DNA of 53,646 nt from positions 1 to 53,646 of IMG/VR virus record IMGVR_UViG_3300033004_000003; one strand, given 5' to 3'. Source of the DNA: a virus. The notes beneath the pieces are model-generated. The model made no database searches and was not told the origin of the DNA. It saw nothing but the letters and a program-made list of their open reading frames with translations. Below are positions 22,354-32,900 of this stretch, piece after piece. The position numbers and the translations under genes were made by a program. Every line of letters begins with the position of its first letter. Position 1 is the first letter of the stretch.

Positions 22354-24377
22354 TGCCCATAGCCTCCGTTAAACTCCGCCCCGGCGTTGACGTAGAGCGG
22401 ACCTTCACGCTGAATGAGGCGGGGATTAGCCAGACGCAACTCGTGCGGTTTAAAGATTCACTAATTCAATCAATCGGCGGATGGGTCCAGTGGTATTCCC
22501 AAACTCTGCCATACGCGCCGCGCGTTATCCTTAGCTGGACAGACCTTAACGGCACCGTTTACACGGCAGTAGGGACGTCAAGCGATATTTACGTTATTAG
22601 CGGAAACACGGCGACTGACTTAACGCCAACCAACATTATCGAGAATGTCGCGCCCGAGTTCTCGACGGTTGCAGGGTCTAACGTTGTTACCGTGGACGCA
22701 TCTGGCACAACTCCGATTGTCGGCCTTGGTATATTCATCAACACCCCCGTTTCTGTTGGCGGCATCATCCTGATGGGTGGCTATACAATCGAAGCGCCGG
22801 TTTCCGGTGGTAATTACACGATCACGGTAGCGAACAACGCCACATCGACCGTGAATAATGGCGGCTCTGTGGCGCAATACACGACGACGATGGGCAGCAC
22901 GGCCATCAATGTCATGCTGAATAACCACACTGAAACTTTAGGCTCGCAGTGGACCGAGAAAGTATCTACTTCCGTTGGCGGAATCACGGTTTCGGGCAAT
23001 TACATCGTCTCAGCGATTGTTGACGCAAATAACTTCACGATCAATTCCACGTCTCCCGCCACATCTAGCGCGTCGGCTTATGAAAACGGTGGATTAGTCC
23101 AGACAGTCTATTACCAGAATGCCGTACCACCCACGCTACCAAACTACGGTTATGGCGTTGGCGGATATGGCCTCGGTGGCTACGGCCAGGGCAGCGTTTA
23201 CGTGCCGACTTCGCCTATCTCCGCACCGCTGTGGACGCTGGATCATTGGGGCGAGACGCTGTTGGCTTGTCCTGGGAGCGGCCCTATCTACTCATGGACG
23301 CCGGGGTTAGGAGAAACGACGCTCCAGATAATAGCCAATGCGCCTGCGGTCAACGGCGGCATCTTCGTGGCCATGCCGGCGCAAATCCTTGTGGCATGGG
23401 GCAGCAGCATAAATGGCGTGCAGCAGCCTAACCTTGTGCAGTGGAGCAATCAGCTCGATTACACAGACTGGACGCCTACAGTGACTAATCAGGCCGGAAA
23501 CGCGACGATCCCAACGGGAAGCCGGATCGTCGGGGCCATACAGGCTCCAAACCAAGCGCTGATATTCACGGATATTGACGTTTACGCCATGAACTATCTC
23601 GGCGCATCTGGCAATATCCAGCTTGTGTTCGGGTTCAACCAGATCGCCAAGGGCTGCGGACTTATCGCGCCTCGCGCCGTGGGTGTGCTGAATGGCTCTG
23701 TATTCTGGCTGTCTCCTGGGCAGTTCATGACGCTGGGACAGAGCGGCGTTGTTCCTATGCCATGTCCGGTATGGGATGAAATTTGGCAGGACTTGGACAC
23801 AAACAACCTGAATAAGATCATCGTCGCGCCGAATAGCGTGTTTAACGAAATCGCGTGGTATTACCCTTCGATTTCTGGCGGCACAGGTGAGAATGATAGC
23901 TACGTTAAGTTTAACATGCTGGAAAACGCATGGGACTACGGAAAACTTGTCCGCACGGCCTGGCAGGACTATTCGGCGGCTGGCAATCCATTGGGCGGCG
24001 ATGCTTCTGGCTATCTGTGGCAGCATGAGGTTGGGCAAACCGCAGGCGGCCAGCCCATGAATTGGAGCTTCAGCACTGGCGCGTTCATGATTGCGGAAGG
24101 TGACCAGATGGCTTTTGCCGACTGGATTTTGCCGGACATGCGATATGGGTTCATAAACAACTCGTCCACAAATCAGAATGTGTCTCTAGTTGTGTCGTCT
24201 TACCGATACGCGAATGACGCCCCCGTCACGTCTCCAACGCTGACAATGACGCCACAAGGAAACGGAGAGTTGTCTCTACGCATCCGAGGGCGTGCGATGC
24301 AGCTTACATTCAGTGGGAATGGTTTTGCCCGCATCGGCAATGTGCGCTATCGCTGGGCACCTGATGGGAAATACTGA
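22353..24377 (+). CDS. Tail nozzle/DNA-stabilisation-like protein (P22 gp10-like)
   Basis: Product of 674 aa. It starts LRPGVDVERTFTLNEAGIS and QLVRFKDSLIQSIGGWVQW, then repeated beta blades (LSWTDLNGTVYTAVGTSSD ... WTLDHWGETLLACPGSGPIY ... VLNGSVFWLSPGQFMTLGQ) and LENAWDYGKLVRTAWQ. The blade repeats and the GYGVGGYGLGGYGQG turn region (about residue 265) fit the phage stabilisation/nozzle family, which closes the tail tube after packaging. Its position after the adaptor agrees. Confidence 0.75.
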   Translation: MPIASVKLRPGVDVERTFTLNEAGISQTQLVRFKDSLIQSIGGWVQWYSQTLPYAPRVILSWTDLNGTVYTAVGTSSDIYVISGNTATDLTPTNIIENVAPEFSTVAGSNVVTVDASGTTPIVGLGIFINTPVSVGGIILMGGYTIEAPVSGGNYTITVANNATSTVNNGGSVAQYTTTMGSTAINVMLNNHTETLGSQWTEKVSTSVGGITVSGNYIVSAIVDANNFTINSTSPATSSASAYENGGLVQTVYYQNAVPPTLPNYGYGVGGYGLGGYGQGSVYVPTSPISAPLWTLDHWGETLLACPGSGPIYSWTPGLGETTLQIIANAPAVNGGIFVAMPAQILVAWGSSINGVQQPNLVQWSNQLDYTDWTPTVTNQAGNATIPTGSRIVGAIQAPNQALIFTDIDVYAMNYLGASGNIQLVFGFNQIAKGCGLIAPRAVGVLNGSVFWLSPGQFMTLGQSGVVPMPCPVWDEIWQDLDTNNLNKIIVAPNSVFNEIAWYYPSISGGTGENDSYVKFNMLENAWDYGKLVRTAWQDYSAAGNPLGGDASGYLWQHEVGQTAGGQPMNWSFSTGAFMIAEGDQMAFADWILPDMRYGFINNSSTNQNVSLVVSSYRYANDAPVTSPTLTMTPQGNGELSLRIRGRAMQLTFSGNGFARIGNVRYRWAPDGKY

Positions 24378-24676
24378 TGACTTCTGACAACACCTTCCAA
24401 AACCAGACTAACACTACCAACAAGATACTGGCGCAGATGCTTACTACGCTGCAAAGCGTGGCGGTTGTTCCCGCCTCAACTGCTGGCGCCGTTGGGAGCT
24501 ATGCTATGGCCAAATCTACCGCAACCGTGGCGTTCGGTTCTACCGTGTCTGGATCATCGCTAACGCCGTCCAATGCTGCCGGATCATCCGTTGGATCGGC
24601 GCTTACCGGAACGTGGCGTTGCATGGGGACAATCGGAAGCTCTGGCGATGTCTCTTTGTTTGTCAGAACGGCGTAA
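24377..24676 (+). CDS. Small tail-associated beta domain
   Basis: Product of 99 aa, TGATG overlap with the nozzle gene. The N-terminus is helical (TTNKILAQMLTTLQSVAVV); residues 40-99 read GAVGSYAMAKSTATVAFGST ... GTWRCMGTIGS..SLFVRTA, a pattern found in small phage tail proteins and at fibre ends. It may bind the tail tip. The 43 bp after it hold only a 17-codon ORF that I do not call. Confidence 0.55.
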   Translation: MTSDNTFQNQTNTTNKILAQMLTTLQSVAVVPASTAGAVGSYAMAKSTATVAFGSTVSGSSLTPSNAAGSSVGSALTGTWRCMGTIGSSGDVSLFVRTA

Positions 24677-24719
24677 AAGATATGGCTAGACGCTCCCCTA
24701 ACATGCTAGAAAGATTACA

Positions 24720-25250
24720 ATGTCTGACGCTATAGCCAAGGCGCTGCGGATAGCGCAAAAGCCGATTTGTCGCGCTGATGGCGGGGCTGCCAGCGCTGCG
24801 GATACCCGCGTTTCAGATGGCGTCTATTTTGGACACGGTTTGCTTAAATCATCCGGTTCTGGCCGCACGGATACGCTGCCCATTAACGTGCCGTCCGGCG
24901 CGTATGTCTTGCCCGCTGATATCGTGTCAGGTCTTGGGCAGGGCAACACCTTTGCAGGCGGTAAAATCCTGGATCGCATTTTTGCGGATATGCACCACGA
25001 GGCGCAGGCGCAAGGTGCAGCAGGGCAGCAAATGGGCGAACACAAAGGCGGACGTGCGCAAAGCAAAACCGGCGCGAATGTCCCTATCATCGCAGCGGGG
25101 GGCGAGTATATCATACATCCAGATGTCGTGCGGCATATTGGTGGAGGGGATATGAAGGCTGGGCATGAGTGGCTTGATGGGTTTGTAAAGGACGTCAGGA
25201 CTAGAACCCACAAGACGCTGGCGAAACTCCCTGGACCGGCAAAGGATTGA
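24720..25250 (+). CDS. Conserved phage protein (GYVLPADIVS type)
   Basis: Product of 176 aa. Contains TDTLPINVPSGAYVLPADIV, SGLGQGNTFAGGKILDRIF, then GANVPIIAAGGEYIIHPDVV and GGGDMKAGHEWLDGFV, the hallmark blocks of a protein often encoded among virion genes of short-tailed phages, function unknown. It has HKGGR and RADGG motifs like other virion proteins here. The two P-S-G/A-G-G-x-Y-[VI][LI][PH]-x-D blocks look like an internal duplication. Confidence 0.65.
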   Translation: MSDAIAKALRIAQKPICRADGGAASAADTRVSDGVYFGHGLLKSSGSGRTDTLPINVPSGAYVLPADIVSGLGQGNTFAGGKILDRIFADMHHEAQAQGAAGQQMGEHKGGRAQSKTGANVPIIAAGGEYIIHPDVVRHIGGGDMKAGHEWLDGFVKDVRTRTHKTLAKLPGPAKD

Positions 25251-25252
25251 GC

Positions 25253-25723
25253 ATGAGCGAAGTCCGCATAGCAACGCCAGCCGACCGTGACGGGATGATT
25301 GATCTGCTGCACATGATGTACGCCGAAAATGGCGTTGCGTCATTGAGCGTGCAAAAGATGTTGGCGTTTCTTGATCGAGGGTTAGCGCGCGATTACTCGA
25401 TCATCGGCATTGTCGAAGATGAAGGTGTGATAAAGGCGAGCATTGGGCTTTTCCTGCACCAATGGTGGTACAGTGAAGATTATCACGTTGAAGATACGTG
25501 GTGTTTTGTGCATCCAGATTACCGGAAGTCAACTTATGCCAAGGACTTGCTGAAGTTCGCCAAGAAATGCGCGGATGATCTTGATATGCAACTGCTGATT
25601 GGCATCCTGTCTAGCGAGAGAACTGCGGCCAAGGTTCGGCTTTACGAGAAAGAATTTGGTCCTTCAATGGGATGTGGATTTGTTTACCCGCATCCTCGGG
25701 CAACTGATAAGGAAGTCGCGTAG
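25253..25723 (+). CDS. GNAT-family N-acetyltransferase
   Basis: Product of 156 aa from ATG 25253 after AAAGGATTGAGC; TTG 25247 is the upstream alternative. The GNAT fold is visible: VRIATPADRDGMIDLLHMMY (strand 1-helix 1), SIIGIVEDEGVIKASIGLFL (central strands), then VHPDYRKSTYAKDLLKFAKK in the acetyl-CoA-binding position and FGPSMGCGFVYPH. It lies among virion genes, as in other podoviruses, so it may acetylate a virion or host protein; substrate unknown. Confidence 0.8.
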   Translation: MSEVRIATPADRDGMIDLLHMMYAENGVASLSVQKMLAFLDRGLARDYSIIGIVEDEGVIKASIGLFLHQWWYSEDYHVEDTWCFVHPDYRKSTYAKDLLKFAKKCADDLDMQLLIGILSSERTAAKVRLYEKEFGPSMGCGFVYPHPRATDKEVA

Positions 25724-28700
25724 TGGGCAAAGGTTCAAGCACGACTACCAGCAAGACGACGCCAGCCCCGCAAGCAGAAGCGATGGGCAACCAGGCATGG
25801 AGCGCGGCGCAGTCTGCGGCGTCTAATCCATACCAATATTACCCAGGCCAGCTTGTCGCCAATCTCAACCCCGACCAGATGCAGGCGTTTAATACCGTCG
25901 CGCAGTCTCAGGGTATTGCAAATCCGTATATCAATGCAGCGTCTCAGCTAACCAGCTCCGCTTCCCAACCAATTGGCGCGTCTCAGATCAATCAGTACAT
26001 GAACCCGTATATCGGGGATGTCGTTGGTACAACCGCCGCCGAGATTAACCAAAACAACGCCATTCAACAGAACCAGCTACAAGGCAACGCAGCGGCACTT
26101 GGCGCCCTCGGCGGCAACCGCGTGGGCATCGCACAGGCGGCGCTCGCCAACCAGCAGGCAATGGCGGAAAATCAGACTTTATCAGGACTGTATCAGGGCG
26201 GATACAATACCGCGTTGCAGGCCGCGCAGACACAGAACGCGCAGCAGCTACAGGGCGCTTACGAATACGCCAACCTTGGTACTGAGGCGCAGACAGCGGC
26301 GCTTACCGGCGCGAACGCTCAAATCCAGACGGGCGGCATCGAGCAGCAACAGCAACAGAACATCCTGAACCAAGCCTATTCGCAGTGGCTTGGAGCGCAG
26401 CAATACCCGTTTCAGACTGGCCAGTATCTCACGAATACGGCGGGTACACTGGCGGGGCTGTACGGTGGGACATCGTCCACGACAATTCCGGCGCCGTCTA
26501 CGTTCTCGCAGATTGTGGGTGGTTTGACTGGCGTTGCTGGTATCGTCGGCGCTGCGCGCGGCTCCAAAGTCGGTGGACGGATTAATAATGATCTCGGCGG
26601 CTTGGATGGATATGACAGCGGCGGGTTTGTCGGGCCTACTCAATTCGCAGGGCCAGAAGCGCCTCCGCCCTATGATCCAAATAAAAACGTTGAGGCTAAA
26701 GCGTTTGGCGGACGTATTGGCTATGACGATGGTGGATTTGTTGGCCCTACGCATTTCTCTGGTCCGCAAGCTCCACCGCCGTATAACCCCAATAAAAATG
26801 TTGAGATGAAAGCCGATGGCGGACGCATTGGCTACGATGGCGGCGGCGGTATCCCGTACCAAATTGGCGGCATACAGGCTCAAGACCTAACTGGGATGTC
26901 CCATCCTGTTGGATATGTATCAAGCGCTGGCACGGCTGGCGCTACACACTTTGCTGGTCCGCAGGCTCCGCAAGGGTACGATCCGAACAAAAATGTAGAT
27001 CAATCTTCCGGTTTGTCGAAGCAACAAGTGACAGATTTGGGAAGCCTATATGAAGGCGCAAAAAATTACATCAATGGAGCATACGGCCCGACGATGGGGG
27101 GAGGCATAGGAGGCGGGACCAGCGATGCAGCCATGGTTGCTCATCAAGGAGGCCAAAAATCAGGAGGTCGTGTAGGTCGCGCATCTGGCGGTCAATCGGG
27201 CAATACGCCTTCCACGGGCGGCTTGTCTGGCCTTACCGCGTCTCTGTCTAACCCGACCATGACAGAGGGGCAGCAGATTGAGAACTACCAATTCCTGTCG
27301 CCAATGATATCAACAGGCCGCGCGCCGGAAGTAGGGCAGCAGCAGCAACAGCAGCAAGAAAGCCCGCTGCAAGAGGAACAAGCCGAGGAACAAACGCTCG
27401 CCTCTATGGCTGGCCATGCTCATGGCGGACGTGCTGCAAAGGCTGGCGGTGGAAGTCTAGGCGCGCTGCCTACGCCGCAATATGTAGGCACTGGCCCCGC
27501 ACAAACGGCCCCGCAGCCGACAAGCACGGCGGGAACGCAACCCACGTCTTGGGGCAATGTGCAGATGCCATCTGCGCCGATGCTGGCGGCTCCTCAAGGC
27601 GCTGCGCCGGGCACGGGACAACTGCCAGCACTCGGCGGACAAGCTGCGCAGAATTTTGCGGCCAGTTACACCGGCTCGCAAGACCCATACGCGGCATACA
27701 TACAGAGCCTTACCGGCGCCAATCCGTCCGCTGGCAACCGTGCGCCGGGAGTGAACGCGACGACTGCATCAGCAACACCCGCAACCACGGTATCTCCCGG
27801 TTTGGCGGCGCTACTCAAGTCTTGGGGGGTTAATGCATCGGGCATGAAGTCTGGCGGTCGCGCTGGCTATGACGTGGGTGGCGATGTAGCGAATACGCCG
27901 CAAGATTTGGGCAGCACTGCCACGCCAGCCCCAGTTACTGCAACGCCAATTCCGGGCGTGTCGCCAGACTACGTTGCCCGCGTAAACCACATCGAGAGCG
28001 GCGGAAATCCTGCCGCGACTAGCTCGACCTCTACAGCTTCCGGCTTGGGGCAGATTACCGTCCCGACTGCTAAAGCGCTCGCCCCCAGTTTGGCTGGACT
28101 AAGTGACCAGCAGGTGCAGAAGATGGTCCAGCAGCCCGCTGTATCCAACGATCTAACTGCGGAGCTTGCCAAGAAAAACGCCGCATATCTCACGGCAAAT
28201 AATCTGCCTGCCAATGACGGAACTGTTTACCTCGCCCACAATTTCGGTGCAGGCGGGGCCAAGGCATTGCTGACTGCTGATCCGAATACACCAGTTGAAA
28301 ACGTGCTGCCGAAAGAGGACATTACGGCAAATCCCGATCTGGAAGGCAAGACAGTCGGACAAGTCATTGCCAGCCGTTATGCCGAAGTTGGCGCGAAAGT
28401 TGCTCAAAACACCGCCCAGCAGCCGAACTACGGTGGGAACCAGACCGCGACGGACACAAGTCCACTGCCTCCCATCGGTGGAGATCAGGGGCTTGCCACA
28501 TATCAGCAACAGGCTGGAAACGCTCAATACAACTTGACGCAGCCGCAACAGACTGAGGTTGACAAGTTTGCTAATTCGCCGTGGATGGCGCTGGCACAGG
28601 CTGGGCTTGCCACTATGGCCGGAACATCGCCGTTTGCGGGGGTGAACATCGGTGCTGGTGGTCTGGCGGGGCTGCAATATCTGCAAAGCACGCAGGGCCA

Positions 28701-29931
28701 AGAGCGCGCCAATGCTGGGTTGCTTGCGAATATCCAGCAGAACCAAGCAGAATTGCAGCAGCGTGGCCTTGGGCAAGTTTTGCAGGGCGTGCAGGCTGGA
28801 CAGAATGAGCAGCAAATCCGCGCCAATCTCGAGCAAACGATTATCAACGCAAATCCTAATTACACTCAGGCTCAGGTTGCAGCGGAAGCACAGAACCTTA
28901 TCAACGCCGTCACAAATCAGAGCGGCTCTCTTGGCTACAATCCGCCTGTCCAGGGACCGCAGATGCCTCCTGGCATTGTTCAGGGCGGCAATGTCACGCC
29001 GGCCACTCCTGCACCGGTTGTTACGCCACAGCCTGCCGCGCCTGCTCCTGCGCCGCAAACGACAACGGGCGCGGTAGGGCCTGCCCCGCAAGCTCCGCAA
29101 CAGCCATATGTTGCCGCTACGCCGCAATTCGCGCAATCCGCAACGGGCATGCCTCCGGTTGGCGCGGCGACGATCGACACGTCTGCGCCGTCTCCGATCG
29201 GCAACGGGACGCTGCCGCTTGCACAGGCGTACCAGAAGGCTCAACAGATGAGCATTGTCCCGCAGCTAAACACTGCGGCACAGTCTTTTTATTCTCGCAT
29301 GGAACCTCTGATGAACCGTCAGGGCGCCGTCGAGTTGCAGAAACAGGGCAACGCAGCCGCGCAGCAGATGCAGAACATGGATGAACTGGCGGCAGAGGCG
29401 GCTCAAATTCATACCGGACCGGTGACGGGGCAGTTCGTCGCTCATGCGGTTCAGGCTTATGAGGATATTTCTAGCGCTTTTGGATTGCCGATTGACCAGT
29501 CAATCACCGCAAGCTCTGACGCAAGCCAAGTTCTGCCGAAGCTCTCCGCAAACCTGTTGGCCACTATCGGGCGCATGGGGTCTGACGTAGGTGGCGCTGA
29601 AACGCTACGTATGATGGGGCCGGCTGTTCCGACGTCCGCAAACACCGTGTCAGGCATCCCGAAACTAGTGCAAGTTTACAATACCATGAGCCAGCGAACC
29701 ATGGCGCTCGGCAACTATGTTAATGCTGCAGTGTCTCAAAATACGATGACTTACGCGCAGGCTATCGGCGCCTTCAACCAGCAATATCCGCCCGCAATGT
29801 GGGCATCGCACGTTACGCCATTGGCGTTACCTGACAATGTTGCCGCGTTGAAGCCTGGTTTCGCTTACCAAGCGAACGGCAATTATGCTATATGGAATGG
29901 GCAGAGCTTCCAACCCATGAGCGGACAATAA
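25723..29931 (+). CDS. Internal virion protein with lytic transglycosylase domain
   Basis: Product of 1402 aa, GTG start overlapping the previous stop. N-terminal 250 aa: YYPGQLVANLNPDQMQAFN, a Gln/Asn/Ala helical region with NPYIGDVVGTTAAEINQNN and AALGALGGNRVGIAQAAL, found at the start of many short-tailed-phage internal proteins. Residues about 300-430 hold 37-aa repeats. An SLT-type transglycosylase domain spans about 745-900, with catalytic Glu near 757 (NHIESGGNPAATSSTSTASG, then LGQIT). Long Gln/Ala coils follow, and a C-terminal helical domain. It likely crosses the envelope with the DNA and opens peptidoglycan. Several K-x-GGR motifs are present. Confidence 0.8.
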   Translation: MGKGSSTTTSKTTPAPQAEAMGNQAWSAAQSAASNPYQYYPGQLVANLNPDQMQAFNTVAQSQGIANPYINAASQLTSSASQPIGASQINQYMNPYIGDVVGTTAAEINQNNAIQQNQLQGNAAALGALGGNRVGIAQAALANQQAMAENQTLSGLYQGGYNTALQAAQTQNAQQLQGAYEYANLGTEAQTAALTGANAQIQTGGIEQQQQQNILNQAYSQWLGAQQYPFQTGQYLTNTAGTLAGLYGGTSSTTIPAPSTFSQIVGGLTGVAGIVGAARGSKVGGRINNDLGGLDGYDSGGFVGPTQFAGPEAPPPYDPNKNVEAKAFGGRIGYDDGGFVGPTHFSGPQAPPPYNPNKNVEMKADGGRIGYDGGGGIPYQIGGIQAQDLTGMSHPVGYVSSAGTAGATHFAGPQAPQGYDPNKNVDQSSGLSKQQVTDLGSLYEGAKNYINGAYGPTMGGGIGGGTSDAAMVAHQGGQKSGGRVGRASGGQSGNTPSTGGLSGLTASLSNPTMTEGQQIENYQFLSPMISTGRAPEVGQQQQQQQESPLQEEQAEEQTLASMAGHAHGGRAAKAGGGSLGALPTPQYVGTGPAQTAPQPTSTAGTQPTSWGNVQMPSAPMLAAPQGAAPGTGQLPALGGQAAQNFAASYTGSQDPYAAYIQSLTGANPSAGNRAPGVNATTASATPATTVSPGLAALLKSWGVNASGMKSGGRAGYDVGGDVANTPQDLGSTATPAPVTATPIPGVSPDYVARVNHIESGGNPAATSSTSTASGLGQITVPTAKALAPSLAGLSDQQVQKMVQQPAVSNDLTAELAKKNAAYLTANNLPANDGTVYLAHNFGAGGAKALLTADPNTPVENVLPKEDITANPDLEGKTVGQVIASRYAEVGAKVAQNTAQQPNYGGNQTATDTSPLPPIGGDQGLATYQQQAGNAQYNLTQPQQTEVDKFANSPWMALAQAGLATMAGTSPFAGVNIGAGGLAGLQYLQSTQGQERANAGLLANIQQNQAELQQRGLGQVLQGVQAGQNEQQIRANLEQTIINANPNYTQAQVAAEAQNLINAVTNQSGSLGYNPPVQGPQMPPGIVQGGNVTPATPAPVVTPQPAAPAPAPQTTTGAVGPAPQAPQQPYVAATPQFAQSATGMPPVGAATIDTSAPSPIGNGTLPLAQAYQKAQQMSIVPQLNTAAQSFYSRMEPLMNRQGAVELQKQGNAAAQQMQNMDELAAEAAQIHTGPVTGQFVAHAVQAYEDISSAFGLPIDQSITASSDASQVLPKLSANLLATIGRMGSDVGGAETLRMMGPAVPTSANTVSGIPKLVQVYNTMSQRTMALGNYVNAAVSQNTMTYAQAIGAFNQQYPPAMWASHVTPLALPDNVAALKPGFAYQANGNYAIWNGQSFQPMSGQ
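26620..27003 (+). repeat. 37-aa (111-bp) tandem repeats in the internal protein
   Basis: Units start GGFVGPT[QH]F at 26620 and 26731 (exact 111-bp spacing) and run through FSGPQAPPPY, NPNKNVE and GGRIGYD. A third, partial copy (THFAGPQAPQGYDPNKNV) lies at about 26940-27000. DNA identity is lower than protein identity, so the copies are old and kept by selection. Confidence 0.8.
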
Positions 29932-32900
29932 ATGCCACTCGACCAGTCCGTCTTGTCGCAATTTAGCCAGGTAGCCACGCCACTTCCTGGCGGAAATACG
30001 CCTGCACAGACGCCGCAACAACTATTTAATGCCCCGCAGCCACAGCAACAAGGTGCGCCGATTTCGTCGGTCATGGGGCAATTCCAGAAGGCCGCGCAGC
30101 CGTTACCGGGGACGTCTGCCCCAGATGATCAGCAACCAACAGGACCGCCGCAACGGGGTGGATTTTTTCGCAACGTGGCTGCTGGAGTTCTTGGAGTTCC
30201 GCAGGAAATCGCGGATGTCGGCAAGACGTTTTATGAACGCACTTTTAATCCTGAATATCAGCCGACATTGCCGACTTCTGCTGGACAGAAAGAATATGCT
30301 TCTCGCGGGGCTAATGTAAGGTACGGATTTACGCCAAATTCCACGCCCCTAACTCCGGTGCCGGAAGCTAACATTCCGGGCGTAACACCGTTTATTCAAG
30401 GAACCACACAAAAAGGACCGATGGACTACGTTGGTCAAGGCATCGGGCAAATGCTGCCTATGGCTTTGGCGCCGGAAGCTGAGGCGGGATTGCTTGTACG
30501 TGGCGCCAAGGCTGCAGCGACTGGCGCAGCTAGTGGCTTAGGGTCAATAGCTGGAGGTGCTTTGGCGAGTGCCGTTGGCGCGCCTCGGCAAGCCGGCGAG
30601 TTCTGGGGCAGCCTAGTCGGCGGCTTCGGTGCGGCTGGCGCTGGTGCGCTGGCATCCAAGGCTGGTTTGGGAGCCCAGGGGCTTTCTGAGATCGCTCCGG
30701 TCACGCAAGGTATGCAGGAGCGCTATGCGGCCAGCAAAATACGCCAGTTTGGCGGTGAGAATATAGGCCAACAAGTGGAAGCGGCGCGTGGGACGCAGCC
30801 AATCGTTCCTGGCTCCATGCCTACTGCCGCGCAAGCCGCTCGCAGTCCTGAATTGGCAAGACTAGAGACGGCTCTGACAGAGAGCGGACAAGGCGTTTAT
30901 CTGCAAGAGGCGCAGGCGGCGCAAGGTGCAGCGCGTTCTGCGCATATCCAAGGCGCGCAATTTACACCCGAACAGGCCGAGGCGGCGCGTATTTCCGGCG
31001 TAGCGCCAACACCGGGAACGCCTAGCAATCTTAGCGAATATCTGACACAAGCCCGCGCCACGGATGAACAGAACTTGGCGTCTCCGATAGCGGTTGCAGA
31101 GCAATCGCGCGCTGCTGGAATCAATGAGCCGCTAATGGCAACGCCTGGCGCAAAACAACCCGCTCTGGCATCGGTTGCCAATGCTCCTGAGGCTTACCAG
31201 GCTGGCGCGGCATTGCGAGCGCCTATTAGTGCTGGAGATCAGACAAGGCAGATCGCCACGTCCAGGCTTTACAAGGCTTTGGATGAGCGAAATCCAGTTC
31301 TGAATATGGCGCCAATGGCTGATGCCACGGGCGCAATTCAGAAGAATATTGAAGAGGCAGGCCTACAAAACGTCTCTGGAGATGAGAAGAATATCTACCA
31401 GCGCGCCCAGGAAATGGGCCAATCCGATGGCGTGACGTGGAAAAAAGTTAATGGATTCCGAGCGGAACTGAACGACGCCGTAACTAGCTCTATAGACCCA
31501 AAAACTGGACGCTCTACCGCTTCAACTGCGCGACTTCAGGGGCTGAAGCGTGCTACTGACGACGCGATCAACACGGCAATTGACCGACACGTCGAACAAA
31601 ATCCGGACGTTTATCAAGCGCCTCTGGCGGAACAGGCGCGTTTGTGGAAGCAGGCAAAGACACAAGATGAACGACAAGCCGCAATCTCTGGACAAGGATC
31701 TACTGGAACTCCGCAGGGTAATCTTGCAACATACGGACAGCCTAGCGGAGCAGGCCGAGTTGGCGCAGCACCTGGAACAATGGGCGCGCAGCCGACAGGA
31801 CTTCCGAACGCTCCGGGCGCTGGCGGAATGGCGCAAAGAGGGGCCGAAGGCAGCATAAACCCAGAGTGGTCACAAGAGGACGTTGACAACTATCGCGAGG
31901 CTTTGAAGTCTCATGCCCAGCGCATGGGGCTGTATTGGAACAAGTACATATCGCCAATTCTAGCAACCGATCCGGGCGGAGATTTCCGTATGCCGGATGA
32001 GGCGGTCATTAAAGCTGCGCTGCCTGGTGGCGACAAATCTAGGCAAGCGGCGAAACTCATAAAGAGCATCGCAGCCGACAAGCCTAGCGTACTGGACGCA
32101 TACGGACAGGCGATGGCGCTAAGCCTGCGAAATGCCGCAGTGAAGGATGGCGTTAACGTCGATCAGAACGCGCTCAACCGATGGATGGAAAACCATTCAG
32201 GGATGCTTTCCGTGTTCCCAGAAGTGGCGCAGAAAGTGCGCAACATCAAAGGCGCACAGGATATGGTGGAGAAGGCAACTGCCGCACGAGAAGCGGGGCT
32301 TGAACAGTATAACCATCGCGCTATCCAAGGGATACTGAACGGAGACGATCCTGAAGTCGCCATGAAGACCGTGATGGGGGGCTCGCCAAGCGATGCCCGG
32401 AAATTTATGGCGACAATACAGAAAAATCCCGCCGCGATAGCCGGCGCTCGAGCTGCTGCGGCGAACAATCTTGTTGACCGTTTAGTTAAGAGCGGCGACA
32501 AGCCAGACGCGCGGATTGCGTCTCTTGAGGCGATCTTGCGCGATCCTAAGCAGCGCCAAAACATGGGGATTGTCCTAGGACCGCAAGCGGAGATAGCATT
32601 ACGTCGAGTGCTCGAGGATGAGCGCGCGACGAATAGCTACGCTTTGGCACGCGCCGCTAAAGCCGGGAGCCCAACCGCTTTCTATGGTGCAGCTAAGGAA
32701 GAATTGCAGCGCCCTACAACTTGGCTTGGAAGCATCCTTCATAGCATCAATCCGCTTGAGGCAATGGTTGGCGTTGGCGAAGCCGCGCCGTTTCCTGTCC
32801 GCGCTGCCGTTGGCGTGTTCGACAGCATTCTCAGAAACTTCTCGACAAATCGTGTACAAGCCGCGCAAAGATTTCTGGCCAAAACATTAACAAGCCCGGA

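Noticed and set aside
23307-24038. 243-codon leftward ORF opposite the nozzle-like gene
   Set aside because: Shadow; the rightward frame has clear domain structure.
28153-29244. 363-codon leftward ORF
   Set aside because: It lies antisense to the Gln/Ala-rich internal protein; its Arg/Leu-rich composition is what the complement of such codons gives, and no ribosome site or motif supports it.
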